From VYFG01 sp965248685 (GTDB lineage Bacteria > Pseudomonadota > Gammaproteobacteria > Arenicellales > Poriferihabitantaceae), in the NCBI GenBank assembly GCA_965248685.1, contig CBDFKC010000003.1, forward strand, positions 1,302,001 through 1,366,000: a stretch of DNA of 64,000 bases. Reading direction: 5' to 3'. Below, in pieces: positions 60,874 to 64,000 of this stretch (positions are counted from its first letter, which is position 1; the number at the start of each line of letters is the position of its first letter). The position numbers and the translations under genes are program-made. The notes below the pieces were generated by a model. It was given only the letters and a program-made list of their open reading frames with translations. It made no database searches and had not been told where the DNA came from.

Positions 60874-62892
60874 ATGAGAAAAAACATTTCCCTAGAAAAA
60901 GTGCAATCCATGTTCGTCAGCGCTGCCAGACTGTTGCAAAATGGAGACGCTGAGGGCGCCAGAAAAGGGTTAGAAAAAGTTGCGAAATTAGCGCCAGACA
61001 GCATCGCGATTAAATATAACCTGGGCCTTGCTTACCAACACCTGGATAAACACCATAAAGCTGAGATTGAATTTCGCAATGTTCTGAAAAAATCTCCGGA
61101 TAATGTTGACGCGGTGATTAATCTTGGGCTTTCCCAGCGAGAGCTTAAGCAATCTGAAGATGCGACTAGATCTGCCAATCGTGCGCTAAAAATGGCACCG
61201 GGTCATCCCCGGGCGCTAAATCTGCTGGGTTCAATTAGCGCTGAAAAAGGTGAATTTGCCGAGGCTGAGAAAGCTTTTAAACAATCTCTGCAATCTGATC
61301 CATCGAATGGTGACGCTCGCTTTAATCTGGCCAATGCGGTATTGCAGTCCGGTAACGCCGAGTCGGCTCTTGAAATAATCAACCCGTTAGTCGCCCAGCA
61401 ACCGACTAAAGAGCAACAGGAACTGGTTGGGCAAATCCTGCTTGAACTGAGAAGATTTGACGAGGTCGCGAAGCTGCTATCAGATCTTAAAACCAAATAC
61501 CCAGACGACGAGAGTGTCCAGATTCTTGATATGGCGTTTTGTGAATTGATTAAGGATCACTTTAACGTTGTTGACAAGGCCCAGGTAATTCTTAAAAAGT
61601 CTCCGGCAAATCCTCGTATCTGGAACTCGTTGGGCAGCGCTTACTTTCAACTTGATAGTGTGGAAAAAGCGATGCAGAGTTACCAAAAAGCGATTGATCT
61701 CGAACCTGATCATCCAGAGTATCAGAATAACATTGGGTTAACTTTCGCTTCTTTAGGCAACAAGGACCAGGCGGAAAAATCATACCGACAATCGATTGCA
61801 TTAAACCAGAATTATGCCGAGGCTTATCGCAATCTGGTTGCAATGAAGAAATTTAAATCTATCGATGACGAAGACGCGCAGATGGTTCTTAAGTTATGGG
61901 AGCAATCGGAAATTGACGATTTTACCCGCTGCAAACTCGCGTTTGCCCTCGGTAAAATTTACGATGATAGCGGTTTATATGATAAAGCGTTTGAAATTTA
62001 TAGTATAGGAAACCAGCTGAAGTCAGCTGAAATCACCATGGATTTCGATCAGTATTTCTCTCATATTGACAGAATTGTCGAAGTTTTTGATCACAAACCA
62101 GAGCAGGCTGTGTGGACCAATGAAAGTGATATGCAACCTATTTTCATTCTAGGGATGCCGCGCAGTGGAACTACTCTGGTAGAACAAATAATCACCCGTC
62201 ATCCAGAGGTTACGGGTTGTGGCGAGTTGCCTTGCATCGAACGAGCAATTGGTAGACTGGAGAAACGCTACGGTGCCGCGATGGTTTATCCGAATGATTT
62301 TATTCGTATGGACTCAACAATGTTTGGGCACGAGACCCAAGAGTACTTTAACTGGGTAAATCGATTGCATTCTATTTCAAGTGATTTTTTCACAGATAAA
62401 ATGCCTTTTAATTTTGTCCATGTTTGGCTAATTAAATCGATGTTTCCCAATGCAGCCATTGCCCATTGTCATCGCCACCCCTTGGATGTAATTACTTCAA
62501 ACTATTTTCAATTATATGGATCCGAAATCAACTTCGTTTATGACCTTGAAATCATGGCGAAATACTATGTTAGATATCACCGATTGATGCGGCACTGGCA
62601 CCAGGTGTTTGATGACGAACTGTACAAGGTTCAATACGAGGCCCTGGTCAGTAATAGTGAGGACGAAACCAGGGTTTTGATCGACCGCATGGGACTCCAA
62701 TGGTCTGATGCCTGTCTCGATCAGAAGGCCTCGGGAACCGCAGTCCGAACTGCCAGTATCTGGCAGGTCCGGCAAGGCATCTATACCAGTTCAAAAGAAC
62801 GCTGGCGGCGTTATGAGAAACATCTGCAGCCGGCAATCGATGTGCTGGTTGCTGAGGGAGTGTTGGATTCCGAATATCGCTATGTCAATTAG
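60874..62892 (+). CDS. TPR-repeat sulfotransferase family protein
   Basis: The 672-residue protein joins about eight TPR-type helical repeats (residues about 10-325, such as IKYNLGLAYQHLDKHHKAEIEF and NSLGSAYFQLDSVEKAM) to a C-terminal sulfotransferase domain. PRSGTT at 429-434 within FILGMPRSGTTLVEQII is the 5'-phosphosulfate-binding loop for PAPS. HCHRHPLDVITSNYFQ is the region of the 3'-phosphate-binding motif. There is no signal peptide. It probably sulfates a protein, glycan or small molecule, with the TPR part recruiting the target. The 189 bases before it are the divergent promoter region with infA. Confidence 0.88.
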   Translation: MRKNISLEKVQSMFVSAARLLQNGDAEGARKGLEKVAKLAPDSIAIKYNLGLAYQHLDKHHKAEIEFRNVLKKSPDNVDAVINLGLSQRELKQSEDATRSANRALKMAPGHPRALNLLGSISAEKGEFAEAEKAFKQSLQSDPSNGDARFNLANAVLQSGNAESALEIINPLVAQQPTKEQQELVGQILLELRRFDEVAKLLSDLKTKYPDDESVQILDMAFCELIKDHFNVVDKAQVILKKSPANPRIWNSLGSAYFQLDSVEKAMQSYQKAIDLEPDHPEYQNNIGLTFASLGNKDQAEKSYRQSIALNQNYAEAYRNLVAMKKFKSIDDEDAQMVLKLWEQSEIDDFTRCKLAFALGKIYDDSGLYDKAFEIYSIGNQLKSAEITMDFDQYFSHIDRIVEVFDHKPEQAVWTNESDMQPIFILGMPRSGTTLVEQIITRHPEVTGCGELPCIERAIGRLEKRYGAAMVYPNDFIRMDSTMFGHETQEYFNWVNRLHSISSDFFTDKMPFNFVHVWLIKSMFPNAAIAHCHRHPLDVITSNYFQLYGSEINFVYDLEIMAKYYVRYHRLMRHWHQVFDDELYKVQYEALVSNSEDETRVLIDRMGLQWSDACLDQKASGTAVRTASIWQVRQGIYTSSKERWRRYEKHLQPAIDVLVAEGVLDSEYRYVN

Positions 62893-62953
62893 CCGGTAAA
62901 CATTAGCTACGGCGTACGTCAACATCTAGCACCAGCAGATTCGTACAGACAAA

Positions 62954-62979
62954 AAAAACCGGGGCAGGCCCCGGTTTTT
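62954..62979. terminator. Bidirectional terminator between sulfotransferase and porin genes
   Basis: AAAAA-CCGGGG (62954-62964) and CCCCGG-TTTTT (62969-62979) form a strong GC stem flanked by A and T runs, so it works in both directions. It lies 61 bases behind the sulfotransferase stop and 18 bases beyond the porin stop on the other strand. Confidence 0.9.
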
Positions 62980-62997
62980 CTGGATTACAAATCAGAC

Positions 62998-63987
62998 TTA
63001 GAAGTCAAAACGCATGCCAAAGTAGGTAACGTTGTTGTCAGCACCACCGTTATCTGGATCAACAGAAGTGGATTCAACGTACAACCTCAAACCGCCGCCC
63101 ATGTTGTGGTAGAGACCGAGGAAAACAGAACTCGGGCTGGCAGATGTGGTGTCGTCATCAACTGTACCAGTTCCAAGAAGGATAGAACCCCCTTCCCAAA
63201 GGCCAGCACTCAGATAAAGTTGATCATGCTCACGGGTACGAGCACCATCTTCAGTTTCCATATGGCCATAGCTAATAGAGATACCGCCAAAGGTAAGCTT
63301 AACGCCAACACCTGCACGATCGGTATCTGCAACCGCGGTAGAAACACCAGTGTCAGCATCAACAGAAGCATTGTTCTCTTCTGAGTCGATCGCAGCGTAG
63401 ATACCAATGTTATCGGTAGGATTGATAGTGACACCAATTCCGAAACCGTCACCATTGATTTTCTCAGCTACGTCGCCCGCTTCACCAGACTCGTTCAAAC
63501 GCAGATCGGCTTCCAGGTAAACCGGGCCAAAGCTGTTTGAATACTTGATGGTGTTGGAAGTACGGAAAGGACCACCAGCAACAGAAGAATACAGGAAGTA
63601 TCCCAAAGAGTAAGTAGGGCTGACCAGGGTACCGTAGGTGTCAAAGAAAGCTGACCACTGGTTACCAATAGCGATACTACCGAAACCACCAGAAATTCCA
63701 ACGAACCCCAGACGAATGTCAGCGATACCAGGCTGCTCTTTATCAGTTACGGTGGCAAATTCGTAACGACCGAATGCGCTCATGCCGTTGCCAAGATCTG
63801 CGTTGCCTTTAAGGCCGAAGCGTGAAGAAACGCTGCTTACATCGGTAACGTTACTGCTACCGCTATCCCGAATTGAAATGGCGTTGTTAACCCGACCATA
63901 TACAGTGATGCCTTCGTGACCATCGCCGTATACAACTGGTGCTACCAGGGTGCTGGCGACTGCAGCTGCAATCAGTTTTTTGTTCAT
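62998..63987 (-). CDS. Gram-negative porin, trimeric 16-strand type
   Basis: A 329-residue general-diffusion porin with a signal peptide (about 1-21, MKKLIAAAVASTLVAPVVYG) and a mature barrel that starts with GITVYGRVNNAIS. SSRFGLKGNADLGNGMSAFGRYEF is the first strand pair typical of this porin family. The protein ends in YFGMRFDF with the terminal Phe required for Bam recognition. The ribosome binding site GAGGT (63995-63999 on the minus strand) is just inside the window; the promoter is outside. It is a likely abundant outer-membrane protein. Confidence 0.92.
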   Translation of the reverse strand: MNKKLIAAAVASTLVAPVVYGDGHEGITVYGRVNNAISIRDSGSSNVTDVSSVSSRFGLKGNADLGNGMSAFGRYEFATVTDKEQPGIADIRLGFVGISGGFGSIAIGNQWSAFFDTYGTLVSPTYSLGYFLYSSVAGGPFRTSNTIKYSNSFGPVYLEADLRLNESGEAGDVAEKINGDGFGIGVTINPTDNIGIYAAIDSEENNASVDADTGVSTAVADTDRAGVGVKLTFGGISISYGHMETEDGARTREHDQLYLSAGLWEGGSILLGTGTVDDDTTSASPSSVFLGLYHNMGGGLRLYVESTSVDPDNGGADNNVTYFGMRFDF

Positions 63988-64000
63988 AAGATATACCTCG

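Noticed and set aside
60726..60953. 75-residue plus-strand frame
   Set aside because: It overlaps the start of the TPR-sulfotransferase gene in another frame and shows no recognisable domain.
1..64000. tRNA, rRNA, CRISPR arrays, prophage or toxin-antitoxin pairs
   Set aside because: I looked in the intergenic regions for cloverleaf ends, regular repeats and integrase or toxin-like frames and found none. A covariance-model search would be needed to rule out small RNAs.

Overview
The window is a chromosomal segment of a Gram-negative gammaproteobacterium. The evidence is a complete division and cell-wall (dcw) cluster running from mraZ to lpxC and secA, LpxC itself, a general porin, a pilB-pilC-pilD-coaE locus, HslR, TmcA, a MurE with the meso-DAP DNPR signature, and FtsY-FtsE-FtsX. 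I could not assign an order. The mid-range GC content and gene set fit an uncultured, probably aquatic lineage, but that is inference. I see no tRNA, rRNA, CRISPR array, prophage or intact insertion sequence.

Layout. 1-3.8 kb: the 3' part of oligopeptidase A, a glutaredoxin-like envelope protein, an orphan ParA ATPase and a Kbp-type BON-LysM protein. 3.9-8.2 kb: glutathione-dependent formaldehyde oxidation (frmA, fghA), followed on the same strand by two tiny membrane proteins, an MsrQ-like haem membrane domain fused to a Rieske domain, and a membrane-anchored protein with a conserved Cys/His motif. 8.2-11.1 kb (minus): a cation/proton antiporter translationally coupled to an unusual Rieske-glutamate synthase fusion. 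11.2-13.8 kb (minus): hslR, a D-2-hydroxyacid dehydrogenase and hemW. 13.9-17.8 kb: a beta-barrel-like protein, a Crp/Fnr regulator, a Nudix hydrolase, an M24-fold protein that has lost its metal ligands, and a membrane-anchored hypothetical protein.

18.0-39.2 kb is the dcw cluster: mraZ-rsmH-ftsL-ftsI-murE-murF-mraY-murD-ftsW-murG-murC-murB-ftsQ-ftsA-ftsZ-lpxC, then dciA (minus) and secA. It has a clear sigma70 promoter with two MraZ boxes in front. The genes overlap or nearly touch until ftsA. The usual ddl gene is absent. 39.3-45.4 kb: argJ and mutT, then coaE-pilD-pilC-pilB on the minus strand. 45.8-50.8 kb: an iscR-type regulator with sufB-sufC-sufD-sufT and a Rieske ferredoxin, but no cysteine desulfurase. 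A 168-bp, fully palindromic MITE-like element lies directly behind this operon. 51-57.8 kb: a secreted small protein, murA, hisD, then tmcA-yfhL-coaD-rsmD on the minus strand. 57.8-64 kb: ftsY-ftsE-ftsX, infA, a TPR-sulfotransferase and a porin.

Most of the window is core growth machinery. The least explained part is 5.9-11.1 kb, where two separate Rieske fusion proteins and several small uncharacterised membrane proteins sit next to formaldehyde oxidation genes. I regard this as the best candidate for an undescribed redox system, with function unproven.
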